From assembly GCA_035578155.1 (NCBI GenBank), contig JAPWDM010000003.1:20300916-20364915 (forward strand): DNA of 64,000 nt, written 5' to 3'. This document shows, in pieces, positions 12,655 to 25,848 of the stretch; within the stretch, counting starts at the first letter, position 1, and the number at the start of each line of letters is the position of its first letter. The notes under the pieces were generated by a model. The model ran no database searches. It had not been told where the DNA came from and saw nothing but the letters and a program-made list of their open reading frames with translations. This stretch comes from Brachynemurus nebulosus. Lineage: Eukaryota; Arthropoda; Insecta; Neuroptera; Myrmeleontidae. The translations under genes and the position numbers were made by a program.

Positions 12655-12850
12655 GATCGGTAGCCTAGTGGTAAGATGCGTAAGCAGTAATCAAGAATCT
12701 TGGGTTCCAGTCCCAGTCGATCGAGTTTGATAATCTTTCAATCACTATTCTGATCAGTACCTTACATTTCCATTTATCAATAGTCGTCTCCTGTCCAATA
12801 GTGTGGTGTTTATAGGTGCACGGAAATACTCACAAACTCTCTAGTGGATA
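12655..12850 (+). mobile_element. tRNA-derived SINE
   Basis: A good RNA polymerase III A box (TAGCCTAGTGG, 12661-12671) is followed 31 bases later by a B box (GGTTCCAGTCC, 12703-12713), the normal spacing for a tRNA. GATCGGT upstream and CGATCG downstream resemble acceptor-stem halves. The tRNA head shares GATCGGTNGCCTAGT with the tRNA-like repeats at 38.4 and 38.8 kb. The 3' end and target duplication are uncertain. Confidence 0.7.
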
Positions 12851-12954
12851 TTCTTTTTGAAATTCCAACGGATGGTGATGAAATGAAGAAGACACAAATT
12901 ATTAACTTTTCTTTACAGGGATTTCTTTAAATGCGCAAATAATGTTTCGTACAA

Positions 12955-13025
12955 AACACTAATGTTTCTCAAAGTATGGTTCACAAGCCACCGGTGACCC
13001 ATAGCAGGTGGTCCGCGACATGATA
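12955..13025. mobile_element. hAT-like terminal fragment
   Basis: AATGTTTCTCAAAGTATGG followed by GTGGTCCGCGACATG resembles the terminal sequence of many hAT elements. No partner end or 8-bp duplication was found, so this is at best a relic. Confidence 0.3.
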
Positions 13026-13074
13026 TCTATAATAAGATGAGAAATTTACATTTTCGTATTTCAATTTCTTTTTA

Positions 13075-13421
13075 TCTATACATATAATAAAACTGTAACA
13101 AGACCATTTCTAAACATGGAATATATTTTGAAAATTATACTGTAAATATTTATCGATGTAGATATCAAGCACATTACGCAAAACTCTTAAACGGATTTTG
13201 ATGAAATTTGGTGTGATGATAGCTTATTACCTGCGTCAATACTTAGGATACTGAGGAAAATGTCTCATTCCCACGGGAAATTAGAAAAACCATTTTGAGC
13301 ATGTGCATGCATTACGTAAAAATTATTGTTCTATGCAAGTTCTGTAAAATTATTCCACTTATATACTTCTCATTGAGTTTATAACAATGCATCGCGCGAA
13401 CGACGTCGCGGGTACAGTTAG
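13075..13421 (+). mobile_element. Non-autonomous Helitron-like element, copy 1
   Basis: It starts with TCTATACATATAATAAAACT after an A. It ends with a small GC hairpin (CGCGAACGACGTCGCG) and GGTACAGTTAG before a T, close to the CTAG end expected between A and T. The start and the 3' block match the element at 27383-27984. Inside is ACGGATTTTGATGAAATTTG, a phrase common in insect Helitrons. No Rep/helicase is present. Confidence 0.7.
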
Positions 13422-15099
13422 TTTTTAGATAGCTTAAAAAATTTGGAAACCAGAAAAATGAAATATGAATTCGATATAATACACGTTAGAATTTGCAATC
13501 CTGAAAATTTTGACTCAATTTTTACATCTTATTCTCAACGTTCTTGATTTTTTCCTTAATTTTTTCTGAACATCCATCCACTTGACGGTAAGATTTAGGG
13601 GCAGCAATTTGAAGCAATTTTCTCAAAAAATACTTTTTCAAAAAAAGTTCATCCTATACCTACCATGTGTTTTTTTAAGAATTTTTATGATAGAAATAGT
13701 ACTGGAAAAGGTTCTTTTCTTGGATGTAATGGAAATGTAACCCAGAAAAGCTCTATCGGTTGAAGTAGCCTCAAGTATATATGCATATTTTTACCGCCTA
13801 ACTGATAAAGAAAAATTAAAAAATTGAACTTGGGTAAAAAAAAGTTTTTTGCTCATTTATGTTGTTAATTAACTCATTAGATCAGTTTTATCGAAAAATT
13901 AATATATAGTCCCATTTAAAAATCTATAAGTTTGTATCATAGCTCGAAAACCATAAGAGCTCCTGATTATAGCAATCGGTTGCCCCCGTCGATATCTACA
14001 ACTCTTATTTGAACAATTTTTCGATTAAATCAACGGTTTGGATCAACCGTTTGCAATATTAACAATATACAAATCACACAGTATGTATATTGTTAAGTTT
14101 ACACTTCAATAAGCTTTTCTATGACTTTTTCCAAGATACACCTGACATTGTTTTCCATGTCTTCCAACACACCGTCCGAAATTCAGTCCCAGAGTCAAAA
14201 TTTAGCTTTTTATCTTTTACATTTATAAGTATACTGTATCTCTGTATTAAAATCAAATTTTTTCTTTCGAATCGTTTCAGAAAAAATCATTTATGATTTG
14301 TGAACGGGCGGACACCAAAGTGGTTCCCATGAGTGTACTAATTTTGGTAGGGAACACTATAAAATAAAACATGCCTATATTGCCTATAAGATTACTAAAA
14401 AGAAATACTAAAACATTAATTTCCACAGTTTTAACGATTTTTAACTTGTACCCGCTTTTGGCAAATTTGAAATTTCTAAATTTTTGCAAGCAGACCTAGC
14501 GTCAGACTAATGCTTTTTCGACATTATTTTGGCAGTATGTGACCGATGAAAATCGACAAACGGCAAAAACATGTCAATTTCAATTTCTTTTTATTGTGTT
14601 ACTTGAGCAACGTCAAATGAGACGGGTACCACCGAATCGAATCAAATCCCCGCGCCCATTTCGTATCCGACACTCTTATATTTCACTTCTACATCTACTT
14701 AGATGAAATTCAATACTGATATCTATAGACGTATGACTGACTGGTTACACTATACCATTCCACCATACATACCCACTACATACTAAATACACGAGCATAT
14801 TCCTACATTTTCTTGAGTGGAGTGGAGTAGAGCTAGCTATAGAAGAGAAAAAGTTGGCACTTTTAAGATCGATAAACGTGTTTAAATATAATGGACTTGT
14901 AAATATATGAGACTTATGAATTCAACTAACTTATATTGAATGTCCATCTAGTCACAACACTGTAAATTTAAACACGTTATAAAAACACACTTAAGGGAAA
15001 AAAATATCGCTGGACATGCGAAAATAAAGGCAATTTCGGGAATATATTTAACATTTTAAAATAAATTGGTCTATATATTGGAGATTTGAAGGTAAAAAT
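13422..15099. other. AT-rich sequence, nothing recognised
   Basis: Frames are short and domain-free. I found no tandem or inverted structure strong enough to report. Confidence 0.45.
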
Positions 15100-15399
15100 A
15101 TTTTTTGCAATTCCAGGACTAAAAGACATGATTTAGTCCCTCATAAAAGGGAGTAAAGTGCCATATTTAGTCCCAAGGGACTAACAAATTATTATACTCC
15201 CGCTTTCAAACCAATCAGCAAGCACAATTTACAGAAATTTAACTTAAATTAAATAGTGGTGCTAGGTATTGAAACTTGTAGATACAAATAGTTATATTGT
15301 ACAATTCGATTGGTTTATTACAAACAATTTGAATGACATTTAAGTAATTTTTTTTAATTTTTCTAATTTTAAATTATCCGGAATTGCAAAAAATAGTAC

Positions 15400-15530
15400 A
15401 TACACCACAGGACTAAAGTGTTTTTTTTCACGCCTCGTGTGATTTGTTGCCCTCGGGCTTTTATAGGCCCCTGGCAACAAACTTCACACTCGAGATTAAA
15501 ACTCACACTGTAGTCCCTTGTTGTATAACA
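15400..15530. repeat. Palindromic (foldback) element
   Basis: GGACTAAAGTG and GTGTGATTTGTTGCC on the left pair with GGCAACAAACTTCACAC and CACACTGTAGTCC on the right around a GGGCTTTTATAGGCCC core. The two opposing ORFs across it are by-products of the palindrome. Words such as TTGTTGTATAAYATACTATT downstream recur near 25830. Confidence 0.65.
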
Positions 15531-15778
15531 TACTATTTTTTCTTCAGTATATATAACTGTGGCTGCAGAAAGAAGCCTTTCATTGAAACATGTCACTCCA
15601 CAAATTCCCAAAAATTGGGAATTCTAATCGCCGCATTTAAAAAGATTTTTCCATCTTTCTTAATATACATAAAATGGCGGTGAACCAAAAAAAAAAAAAA
15701 ATAATAAAAATTTAGAACGTAAAGAATTAAGAAAATGTTATGGGTTTAAGAAAATCTCTTTTTGCATTAAAAAATGTA

Positions 15779-17615
15779 AGGAAAGGTCGCTCAAAGCGGA
15801 TACTTCTTTTAAAGCGGGTAAGCGCTTGTATATCGTTGTATCGAATGTTTTTGTCAGGTAGTATGTATACCGAAATTAACCGAATATCAACCAATATCAA
15901 TCAGTTGCACTTGAACGCTTGTGTCGTTTAATGTCCTAGTTAAGAGGAGGCTTACTTGAGCGTCGCGTTGTTAAGAAAAGATTTTTTTGCAGAAATTGGT
16001 AGCTAATTTTGTGTAGAATATGTTCCCAATGTGATTTTGCTGAAAGTAATTTAAGGGAAGGTTTGCTTGACATTTGATCAACAAATGGATTTTTTGCCGA
16101 AATTGATAGCAAATTATGTGTAGAATATGTTCCCAAAGTGATTTTGCTGAAAATAATTTAAAAAAAAGTTTTTTGCACATTAACCGAATCCAGCTTTCTG
16201 TAAAAAAAACTCAAAAAACGTAGTTTACGCAATAATGAGTATTAAATATAAAATTTTGAAAATACGTTTCTTTATAATATCTCGGAACCGCATTTTTGGA
16301 ACTGGTTGACACGATAACTCAAAAACTATTGGATGGATCCTGTTTTTTAGTTTCTTATTTTAAAGATAATTCAATTCTTCGGCACCTCTACCTAAGCCCG
16401 ATACACTTTCAATATTATTTTTATTTTAAATTTACTTTAAAGAGCGAAGAATAAGACAAAAATCGTAAGCAAAAGTTCACACATCCGCCATTTGTTTTTT
16501 CTTTCAGCAATTTATTGATATTAAAGGTATAAGTGCCGATACTGTTCATAATATATTTTATAAATCTTTTTTGTTTTTTTATTTCAGTGGTTTATTACCG
16601 GCGCTATGATGTTCACCAACAAGGCATCGGATTTTCGGATCGTCACATTGCGCTATCTAGAAAATGACAATTTTTTATATTATTCCTTGAAAAAATTTTT
16701 TTTGTATATTTTAATACTTAATAAATGTGTACAAAATTTGCAATTTATATTTGCTTTCGTCTTTGAGAAAAAAATTCCCGAAAAATACATAATTTTTGGT
16801 CCATCTCAAGTAAACCTCCCCTTAAGCGTCATGAAATTTTTTGTTGGCTTTGTCAAAAATTTTGACGATACATACACATATTCTGTGACTAATCACAAAC
16901 CTTTTTATTTGTAATATTTTTGGAATTACCGTATTATGTTATCATCATTTGACTTTTAATGTAGAAAAAGATAGATATGTATCGACTTTCATTTTGCAAT
17001 TATTCTAAGTTAACAAAATTAAGCCCTTTTGGGCAAAGCGGGTAAACAAAATAGAAGCATCTTAATGGAAAAAACTGTTGGAAGTGGGGAAAAAAAATAA
17101 AAAATCTTCTTTTTACGACGGAATGAAAGAAAAAGCTTAAAAAAATTTTTCTATCTTCTTTGTGATAATTTTGATGTGGAACCACCAGAAGTGATATATT
17201 CCAATGTGGAGATTGTAAAGAAAGTTACAGTTAATTGTTATAAATTTATTATGTTGGTCTTTTTTCTATTTTTTTTTACTTAATTACGTTCTGATTAAGT
17301 TCTATATGATTAATAAAGTTGATATTAAAAAATAATAACAGTATTTAAATACATAATGTAGGTACTTACCCGCTTTGCCCAAAGAGAACTTCCCGCTTTA
17401 GGATACCTATACGGGGAAAGCGAGTTTTTGCAGAGGTTTTGTATTTTCTTTATTAAAAATAAATATCGTATAAAAATTTCTTAAGCGAAGTTTAATTTTA
17501 AAATTCGATAACTATTCTATCTGATAATATAAAATAAAAAAGATCTGCTTATCGAGGTCAAAAGACATTTTTTGGGCGTTTAATCTTAGCTTACCCGCTT
17601 TAGACTACCTTCCCC
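15779..17615. mobile_element. TA-flanked TIR element with repeated AAAGCGGGTAA motif
   Basis: Left end AGGAAAGGTCGCTCAAAGCG and inverted right end GGGGAAGGTAGTCTAAAGCG are flanked by TA (15777-15778 and 17616-17617). The internal word AAAGCGGGTAA or its complement recurs near 15811, 17032, 17370, 17390 and 17590. The element was later invaded by the TTAA-flanked element at 15944-16821. No transposase frame is recognised. A TA target fits the Tc1/mariner/pogo group. Confidence 0.65.
15944..16821. mobile_element. TTAA-flanked TIR element, copy 1
   Basis: Ends GAGGAGGCTTACTTGAG and (inverted) GGGGAGGTTTACTTGAG are flanked by TTAA at 15940-15943 and 16822-16825. Two ~105-bp subterminal tandem units with TGTGTAGAATATGTTCCCAA lie at 15966-16160. 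The whole element is the reverse complement of the flanks of 32240-35152. No transposase is present. TTAA duplication suggests piggyBac- or Kolobok-type mobilisation, but the ends do not read CCC...GGG as in classical piggyBac. Confidence 0.75.
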
Positions 17616-18159
17616 TACTTGCTCGAATATTGACATATAGTGTCGAGTATCGATTTCGAGAAAAACTGTCGCGTAGTTTTGTCAAGTGAGAACGCCAACC
17701 AATTATAAAAATAGTGTTTCGTGGAAAACATAATGAAACAATTTCGTTTTTTGTATTCAGGGTATTATGCATCACAATTATTTACACTTATATTCATTTT
17801 AACAGTAAAGACAATTTCAATGTATATTATATAATGAGTAACACATACTTTTAAAACTATATACGGCTTAAACACCAACATAAACATTTACTTAATGTTC
17901 CCACTAACCTATTTTGTTATCGTCTTAATACATGAGCAAAAAATATTTAACTTTTATATTTTTTATTTAAGTTGCTACTGTTTTATTTATTTATATTCCA
18001 TGAACTTACGTCATAAACAACTCCATTTTGCAACGAATTAAAAAAGGAAACAGAGTAAAACTAAAACTAATTAGTTTTTCAAATGACGCCAAGACAACAC
18101 TATTTCTTTGAAAAGTATTGCCGAGAAGCTATTCTTAACAATCAAAAGGAGCTTTTAAA
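17616..18159. other. AT-rich sequence, nothing recognised
   Basis: No gene features. The last 100 bases (from about 18060) belong to a dispersed repeat related to 24940-25300. Confidence 0.45.
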
Positions 18160-19148
18160 GGGTATAGTCGGATAAGTATAGGTGAATCGGCCCAGGAATC
18201 GAATTATTTTAATAACTATATTTACGGTATGGTAAGGCTGTAAATAATTGATATCTACAATTTTGGTGGCCAAAACTGAGTAGTTATGGAGATAACTAAA
18301 AAAATTTAAAAAATTACAAAAATTTTTTTCTTGATAACTGCTCAACATAGAAAAATAATTCCAAATCTACATGAAGGCAAACCCTCTTAAGAATATTAGA
18401 CATATTTATTATCGCATCAGTCCTCGTTATTAAGCATAATGACAAGGATAATATCCGATCCAATGTTATTTTTATAGGGTTCCAATTGGGCGACCACTTC
18501 AAAAAAAATTCAGTAACTGTGCCTTCATGCACTTAATTACTGTACCAAGTTTTATCAAAATTCAAGGGGTACAACATGATTAAAAAAAATATTTTTCGTT
18601 TTCAATCTGCCGAAGAGCCCCTCCAGTGGGTCGACCCTGGAATTATATATACAGACTGTTAAGTAAGATCGTGGTCGACCATACTCATAACTGGTAAAAG
18701 TATTTCTCTAAATCTTTTGTGAGCCAATAGGGTGAACCTTTGTCATCGATGCACTTTGAATAAATTCAGTTGTTAGTATTTTGTTAGAATAACACCTAAA
18801 AGTACCATGAGTGCTGGCATGGTACTGGCTGGTCGTTTATGTGACACTACAGGTATTTCATATGTATAAGTTTCCTAGATCAGAACAAAACCGTTATGGA
18901 AATATAATAGAAAATTATCAAAAATATGATGTAATAGGATTTTTTAACATGTAGAATATTAAAATCCAATGAGCATTATATTCTATATGTTAAAAAAGCT
19001 TACTACCCCACATTTTCTGACAATTTTCTATTATATTTCTACAATGGTTTTATTTTGATCTAGGAAAGTTATATATATGAAGTACCTGCAGTGTCGCATA
19101 AACGACAATATATTTTTATATTTTTTTTATACTTATCCGACTATACCC
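18160..19148. mobile_element. TIR element with perfect 21-bp ends
   Basis: GGGTATAGTCGGATAAGTAT plus A (18160-18180) is exactly inverted at 19128-19148. It interrupts a dispersed repeat whose two halves (18060-18159 and 19149-19560) resemble one uninterrupted stretch near 24940-25420. The flanks (TTTAAA and TTTGAG) are only an imperfect duplication, so the superfamily is unassigned. No transposase ORF. Confidence 0.75.
18832..19106. repeat. Near-perfect ~130-bp-arm palindrome inside the TIR element
   Basis: GTCGTTTATGTGACACTACA on the left returns inverted at 19106, and the match continues through TTTCCTAGATCAGAACAAAA and TATAATAGAAAATT to the centre near 18969. It may be a nested MITE or part of the host element. 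Confidence 0.75.
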
Positions 19149-19866
19149 TTTGAGTTCACCGTTCAGACTATTGAAAATGAACTTTTAAAACCAGTAAAAT
19201 TATTCAGAAATCGTCAAATTTTTAGTATTTTGTTAAATTACTAACCGTCTAATCGTTCATAGAAATACAACATAATTTATGTAAAAACAACAATAAAATC
19301 TTCAGAGAATTGATTCATTTAATAAATAAAATGTGATCAACTAATAAAGGAATCTCAATAAATTTGTTCCCCAAATGATATAGGATTACACCAAAATGTA
19401 CTTTCATTCAATTTCTCCTGTGAAAGTTAATTATAATAAATTTATGCCAAATTGAAGAAGTAAATTTTTAATTAACTTTAATATATTTTCTATTAATTAA
19501 TGTTGATTATATGATGTGTGTTATGCATAAAGAAGTGTTCCTGAAGAATCAACACAAAGCAAAATATTTTTAGATGCACACTTCACTGTATTGGAACTAT
19601 GACACCAAATTTTTTTTAAATACTTTATTGGCCTTTTGTTTAAAATTTAGCCATCCAAAATTGTTAACGTATAGTAATTTTACAAACTTTTGTTTGCAGT
19701 GTAATCAGTAAGTATAATATAAATGTGTAACTGTGTAACTATACATGTTACAAGTCATTCAATTCGACCAACTGACCTCTCTTCGACCTCTTTTTATCGT
19801 TAATAGTATTATATGGAGATATAATTGATATCGAATACTGGACGTATGTATCAATAAAATATAATA

Positions 19867-20132
19867 CAGTAGAAGCCCCGTAAACTTGCGCCCCATAAAC
19901 TTGCTGTCTCTCTAATCTTGACTGGATAATTTCTCTACTCTTGACAATATTTTCTCCCACCATGATTCTTCCGTAACCAATTAAATTCGTAACTCTATTC
20001 TACCTATCTCTTTTTTTAGATTTAAATTGCGTATGTTGCGCATTCAGTGTGCATTGGGGTAGTAAATAGTGGGAATGTCAAGACTAGAGAATGGTCCTGG
20101 ACATGCTTGTCAAGATTAGGGAGCTTTTACTG
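19867..20132. mobile_element. Tigger/pogo-like MITE, copy 1
   Basis: CAGTAGAAGCCCCGTAAACT at the left and inverted CAGTAAAAGCTCCCTAATCT at the right are flanked by TA (19865-19866, 20133-20134). This CAGTRGAAnC terminal type is familiar from Tigger-like elements. Repeats of AAACTTG and CTTGAC follow the ends. No ORF. Confidence 0.75.
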
Positions 20133-20134
20133 TA

Positions 20135-23100
20135 TATGTACAATACGTTTTTTCTTATTGTAAATATTTTATTAAGATTTTCACGACTAGATCTCGATGA
20201 TGATCAAAATTTTAATGACACTGATACTGATAGTCGATTAGCAATGCCAAGTCAGACATATTCTTTGTCGTGTAATTTATACTTAACGACAATTACGTGC
20301 TAATCGTCTAATAATGCAACAAAGTTTCTTATACGGAGTACATACATTATGCTGTGAAAATATTATTTTTTCCACGAATTCCGATAAGGAAAATTCAGCT
20401 ATACATACATAAACGTTTTCAAAATTTTTATTACACCATTGTAAAGAGCGGGAAAAATAATCCGCAGGAGGTCTTTGAATCACTGTTGTTATTTTCTAGG
20501 GTTTCGTACCTTAAAAATAAGATCACTCGCGTTTCCATCTGTCCCAAAGGTTTGTCAAAAAAGTTTTTATGAAAAATTATATAACATTGGAATTTGAAAT
20601 TTGGTACAATGTTAGATCTTGATGCACGTCACACATATTGCCAATCAACAGTTACAAAAAATTTTTTTTGTAACTGTTAAAATATGGGGGGAGGGGGGTT
20701 AGCTTGATCTAAAAAAGAAGTTTTAATTAATTTATCGTACACGGTCTCATTTTTTTTATACTCAAATCGATCGACCTTAGGAACTTGGCTATCATATGCA
20801 GGATGTCGTGGTAAAGATATGTATTTTAGTTAATTAACCTACAAATTTTAATGTACAACCATTTTTTTTTTAAATTTATACTGAATACCGGAAACCTCGT
20901 TCACTGTACTATACTAACGGTAATTTCAATAAAATCTGTTTTTATTTCTCGAAAAGATAACAATATTATATATAATATAATTACCGTAAATCCACAATTA
21001 ATATTTGTTTTAACATAATTTCCTCTGTGTAATCAAACATTTCAATATTTAAATAAATTTTTATGGTATCATAATTCAACATATCGATACGTTCTCGTGT
21101 TATAAACAGAGTAAGTTATAGCTTGAAGCGAATTACTTTTTAATAAAAATTACAAATACAATTTTCTTTCAATATATTATACCCACATAATTGAATACTG
21201 CAAATTTTTTAGAACATGCTTAAATTACAGTATGTTTTAAAACTAAGATTTATCGACACTTTTAACCAGGCTTAATAGGACTGTAAATCAAATGGCACTA
21301 AAATATTAAAAGAGGATATCAGAGCTGAACCGATTTTATAAAGAGTACCAGATCTAGCAGGTGGGGCAATGTAACAAACTTAGTAGTACTAGAGAAAGGG
21401 AAGGCGGTAAAAGAACAGGAAAGATTTTTATCCGATCATTATTTTTACTCGTGTGATATTTTTTAACTAGGTCAAAAATGCTTAAAAGAAACGCTGCCCT
21501 AAAGACTAATTATACAAAAGATTCAATGAAATTTTCATCATGCACCTGACAAAAGCACAGCAATAAAGAACTGGCCAAACAAGCTGCACATTAGTCAATA
21601 GTCAATATGGGTCATCCTGTATAACCTATTATATATCACATAATATATTTAATAAATTTTTTCATTTAGAGGCATTTTAAATATTCTAATAGTATTTTGT
21701 TATGAATAAAGATACTTTATTACATATTATTGTTATATCAAATTTTAATTTAAATATCTGGAAAATAATTTTCCTTCTATTAAGTAAAGCTATTTATGAT
21801 TTAATTACTAAACAATTTTTCCCTTTTTTTCCCTTCTTGTTCAAGAAAAACTTCCATTCCATTCCAGATAATAAATGAAAATTAATATTAAAGAAATTTT
21901 GTAGATTTAAAGTTTATTAAAGTTTAAAGTTTTATATAATTATACAGATTTTTTTAATAGCAAAAATTTTTTTACTGTTTTATAAAATATTTCTTTTTTA
22001 ATTTCCTTCCTGATTTCTTTCTTACGTACGGTTCGTCTTAAAACATTCCAGAAGAAAATTTCAACCATTTTATAATATACAGGGTGAGTTGTTTTTGAAG
22101 ATATCTCTTTTCAACAATTAGATTTGCATAATCTATATATAATATTTGATGGCGTCTAGCTGTTTTAAGATTAATTTTACACAAAAACTGTAAAAACAAA
22201 AGTTAATTAAAATTTACTCTTTAATGAAGTACTTGTAGTTAATTGTTTAAATAAAATATCACTATGAAGTTATAACATAAACCATCAATACGACCAAGAT
22301 GTAATACCTATTCAACAACTCTAAAAAAAAAGTTAAGGTAATAAAATTTTGAAAAAAATATGACTGGTTAAAAAAGATGACAAGGATAAAAAAGCAGCTT
22401 GTACAATGACAATTCAATTTACTTATCTCTCTCACACAAAAAATGTGTCAAACGAAGTAGGATTTACATAGTTAAAAAAAACTTCATAATTTTAAAAAGT
22501 TAAATGAATGTATAAAGAGTTTGGTGGAGGGAATAGAACTCCTGCTCAGATGTAGTGGAATGATATTATTTAGAGTTTGTCCCGTAGGTATTTATACTTA
22601 ATTCATATTTCTCCCATTATGTCGCTGGTCTATTGACTGGCAACGCCCTTGCCGGTAAAATCATCTCATTCTCACGGATACATATAAAACATGTTCGAGA
22701 GAGAATTACGCGAAAACCATAATATTTTACGGTTAAATAAAGCTAATGTTAGAGCATGGAAAATATATAATAGATCTCCAAGAAGGAAATCCAAGATAAA
22801 ATTTCATGGGTAATATGATCTACAACATGACCTGTCTTGCTCTAATAATAGACAAGAGTCCAAATGTTTATAAAATATTCGATAAGGTTATGATTTTCAA
22901 TGAATGTTTCGGTCAAATTTAGTCCCCTGTATAAGTAACTAAACAAAAAAAAAAAAAAGAAAAGAAAAACTTTATATCATTATAACAAAAATCTTTTTCT
23001 TTACTTAATAAAAAAAATGATATTCTTGGAAAAAAGATATTTTTCCTCACTGACGGGAAATATAATATGCGTAATTTTTCATCGTATATTTTTACGATGT

Positions 23101-24219
23101 GTTTATGTGCGTAGGTACATACAACGTATATATTTCCACGCAACTACACAATCCATTTTCACATATTTGTTTATATTTTTGCTACTTTACTATGTACTGT
23201 GCATTTTTTGTCCCGCATAGCTGGATGTTAGTTTCTCGGGGAAAAAAAATCAAAAAAAGGATCATTTATTATGTAAATTATTTAATGTGTTCAAATTTAT
23301 GGGAAAAGTGTTTTATGTATTTTTTGTTTATGTTGGTTATTTGAAAATATTCCTAAAAAGTGTCGTAAATTCTCGTAACTAGACGAAATGAAGAGATATT
23401 ATTATTTCAAAGTTTTAACAAATCTTTTTTGAGGAAAAATCTTTCACTAGAATTCTTTTACAACCGTTCAATTTCTGGTTTTGAGATAAAATTGCGAAAA
23501 ATTATCATATTTATATTTTTTAGCTGTAGAAAATTTTCACTCTAATTGCAGCCTGTAGACCACGTCGTCTGTAATCTCAAATTTGTAAAGATTATTTATC
23601 TACATTTATCTACAATTTTGTATGGAGTATATCTTGTTATATTCCAGCGGTGTTTAACCACTTTGCGAGTTACTTTTCTATAATAATTTTTTCACTGATC
23701 TACTTTTACAGAAATCAGGTTTTAAGATCGAAATAACAAAGTTTCTTCAGCAAGTGTGATTTAATTGCCGCCTGTGATTATTGTGTTATCTGTACAATTC
23801 TGATTTTGCCGAAAATGGAAAAAGCTATGCTAATCTATTCGTTAATGGCCATACGGGCCGAAACATGTCACAGACATTTAAAAATTTTAAATAAAGTGGT
23901 GTTAGTAAAGTAAAAACGGTTTTTGGAACTTTTAAAAAATTTTGTATTTGTGATGACGTCATCAAGTTTATTTTGTCGTGTTTGGATTAGTAGTTACAAG
24001 AATGGTACAAATCAAATCTATTAATGAAATTTAGGCAACTGAGTGGTCTAATTTGTATATTAGAATTAATAGGACATTGAACAAAATTCACTTTACAATC
24101 CACGGGCTCAACACCACTGTTTTATATATGTAGTTTGTTCACTGAAAGAATGAAGTTTACCTAAGTAAACAAATCCATTTTTCCAAATCCACCAAATATT
24201 TTGGTACTTACAATTTTCC
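20135..24219. other. AT-rich block with a dispersed-repeat fragment but no gene
   Basis: Near 20600-20800, TTAGATCTTGATGCACGTCA, GCCAATCAACAGTTAC and ATGGGGGGAGGGGGG match the family that flanks the hAT insertion at 54.8 kb. Single transposon-end-like words (CATCCTGTATA near 21613, TACAGGGTGAG near 22079) lack partners. The rest is featureless. Confidence 0.45.
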
Positions 24220-24490
24220 CAGCCAACACACTGAAAAAATTTGTGTTCTGCGTAAAAAAAAACTAGTGCTGAAAATTGTTGTGTTAAATAAGAAACCCAA
24301 CCCTGTGTTAATGTAACATTTATGTTTGTGTTAATTGAAAATATTAATATATAAATTTCGATTAACAGAATAAAAATGTTTATCTGTTTTGAAAAACAAA
24401 AAAGTAACACAATCTTTGTGTAAAGGAAAAGAATGTTTTTAAGTACACTTTTTTGTGTATTTCCAACACAAAAATTTACTGCTTTCGCGC
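24220..24490. other. Cluster of AACACA/TGTGTT words
   Basis: CACTGAAAAAATTTGTGTTC followed by many TGTGTTA and AACACA words resembles the 3.7-kb TIR element at 43.7 kb in style. No matching right end was found, so I only note the composition. Confidence 0.3.
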
Positions 24491-25367
24491 ATTTACTGCT
24501 TCAGCTAAGAGCGGGGTTAGTGGTAACTGGTAGCATCATTCGACATTTTGCGTTCAATGAAAGCATATAACGAGCGTTCATAAAGCTCCGGAACAGCTCC
24601 GCAAAAGTTCCAAAAAATCTCAGTTAATATTGACTTTATCGAAAAATAACCCGGACAAAAGTTTCATGGGAAGAAATAAGGAACTAGAAAATGACCTAGA
24701 ATTTAACCTTGACCAACCAGTATCTTGAGAACCAATTTGGGATATGAAGTATGAATATGGTTTTCAACGTAGAATTTCCCGCTATTTCTGAATCCGAAGT
24801 CCCGAATAGGGGGTTCTGGACATGCGAAAAAGTGTTTTGACTGTGAATGTAAGAACTTCAAAAGTAAAACTAATAGTTTATTTTAACGTTATGGACAGAT
24901 TTTGACCGTAACTGAGATCGAATAAAATCGACAATTCCTTTTAAGTATAGTTTTCAAATGACGCCAAAATTTAATTTTTTCTTAGAAAGGTATTGTTGAT
25001 ATGCTGTTTTTAACAAATAAAACAAACTTTTAAATTCTGAATCTTCTAATCAGACCGAACTTTAGAATAAGCAAAATTACATAGAAAATTATGAGATATT
25101 TGACATTTTGCCTAGCTGCTTTATTTTTCATAGAAATAAAATAAATGAACCACATTAATGACAAGCAATAATAAAATTTTCATTAGTTGAGAGAATTCAT
25201 TAATTGCCTTATATGTACTCCAAATGTACGTATACTTTCAGTAAGAATTTCATATGACAATCAATGATTATAAATATATGCCGAGTTGAAGAAGTAAATT
25301 TGTAATTAGTATAATTTGTATGACGTTTTCAATTAATTCTTTTTTTTACTCCTGTTGAAGAACACAT

Positions 25368-25848
25368 TCATTACATATCCTTAAATTGTTGAGAAAGTTA
25401 CGCATTATTCAAAGGTGTAGAAAAATGATCATTAGTCAATACCTTTCGACAAATGAAATCACCGTATTAACCATTATACAATAGGTTTGCGATTGTTTTG
25501 TGAATAATATATCGATAAATTTTACCTTCATATACGTTGAGTAGTAACGTCTAAACAAAGTAGTTTGAATTTGGTTTCATCGTTTGTACATATATAAACA
25601 TTTAATGAAATTTGACATAGATTAAAACTTGTGTTCTTTTGATTTAAAATTTATATTCAATATTTTTTAAATCAAAAAGGAAAAAAGTCGTAGAAAAAAT
25701 ATTGTATTCTACTCGCTTGCAATGACTATTACTCACTCAGATGCATTACGACACTCGTCTCGTAAGCTCGGCTCATGTCGCAATTTCATCTTCGTGCGTA
25801 ATAGCTATCATTAGCAGCTTGTTGTATAATATACTATTTGGTTTGGTT
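25368..25848 (-). repeat. Dispersed ~480-bp repeat, inverted relative to 58 kb
   Basis: It matches the reverse complement of about 58155-58637 over most of its length, including CTCGCTTGCAATGACTATTA, CTCAGATGCATTACGACACT, AATAGCTATCATTA and TACCTTTCGAC. No ORF. Words at its downstream edge (TTGTTGTATAATATACTATT) also occur near 15520. Confidence 0.7.

Noticed and set aside
16606..16914. 102-codon frame starting after a TTTATTTCAG acceptor-like site
   Set aside because: It crosses the TTAA-flanked element boundary at 16821 and its sister copy at 32.4 kb does not keep the frame.
21600..22095. Mariner-like ends CATCCTGTATA and TACAGGGTGAG as one element
   Set aside because: The two ends face outward from each other rather than inward, and no partners were found.
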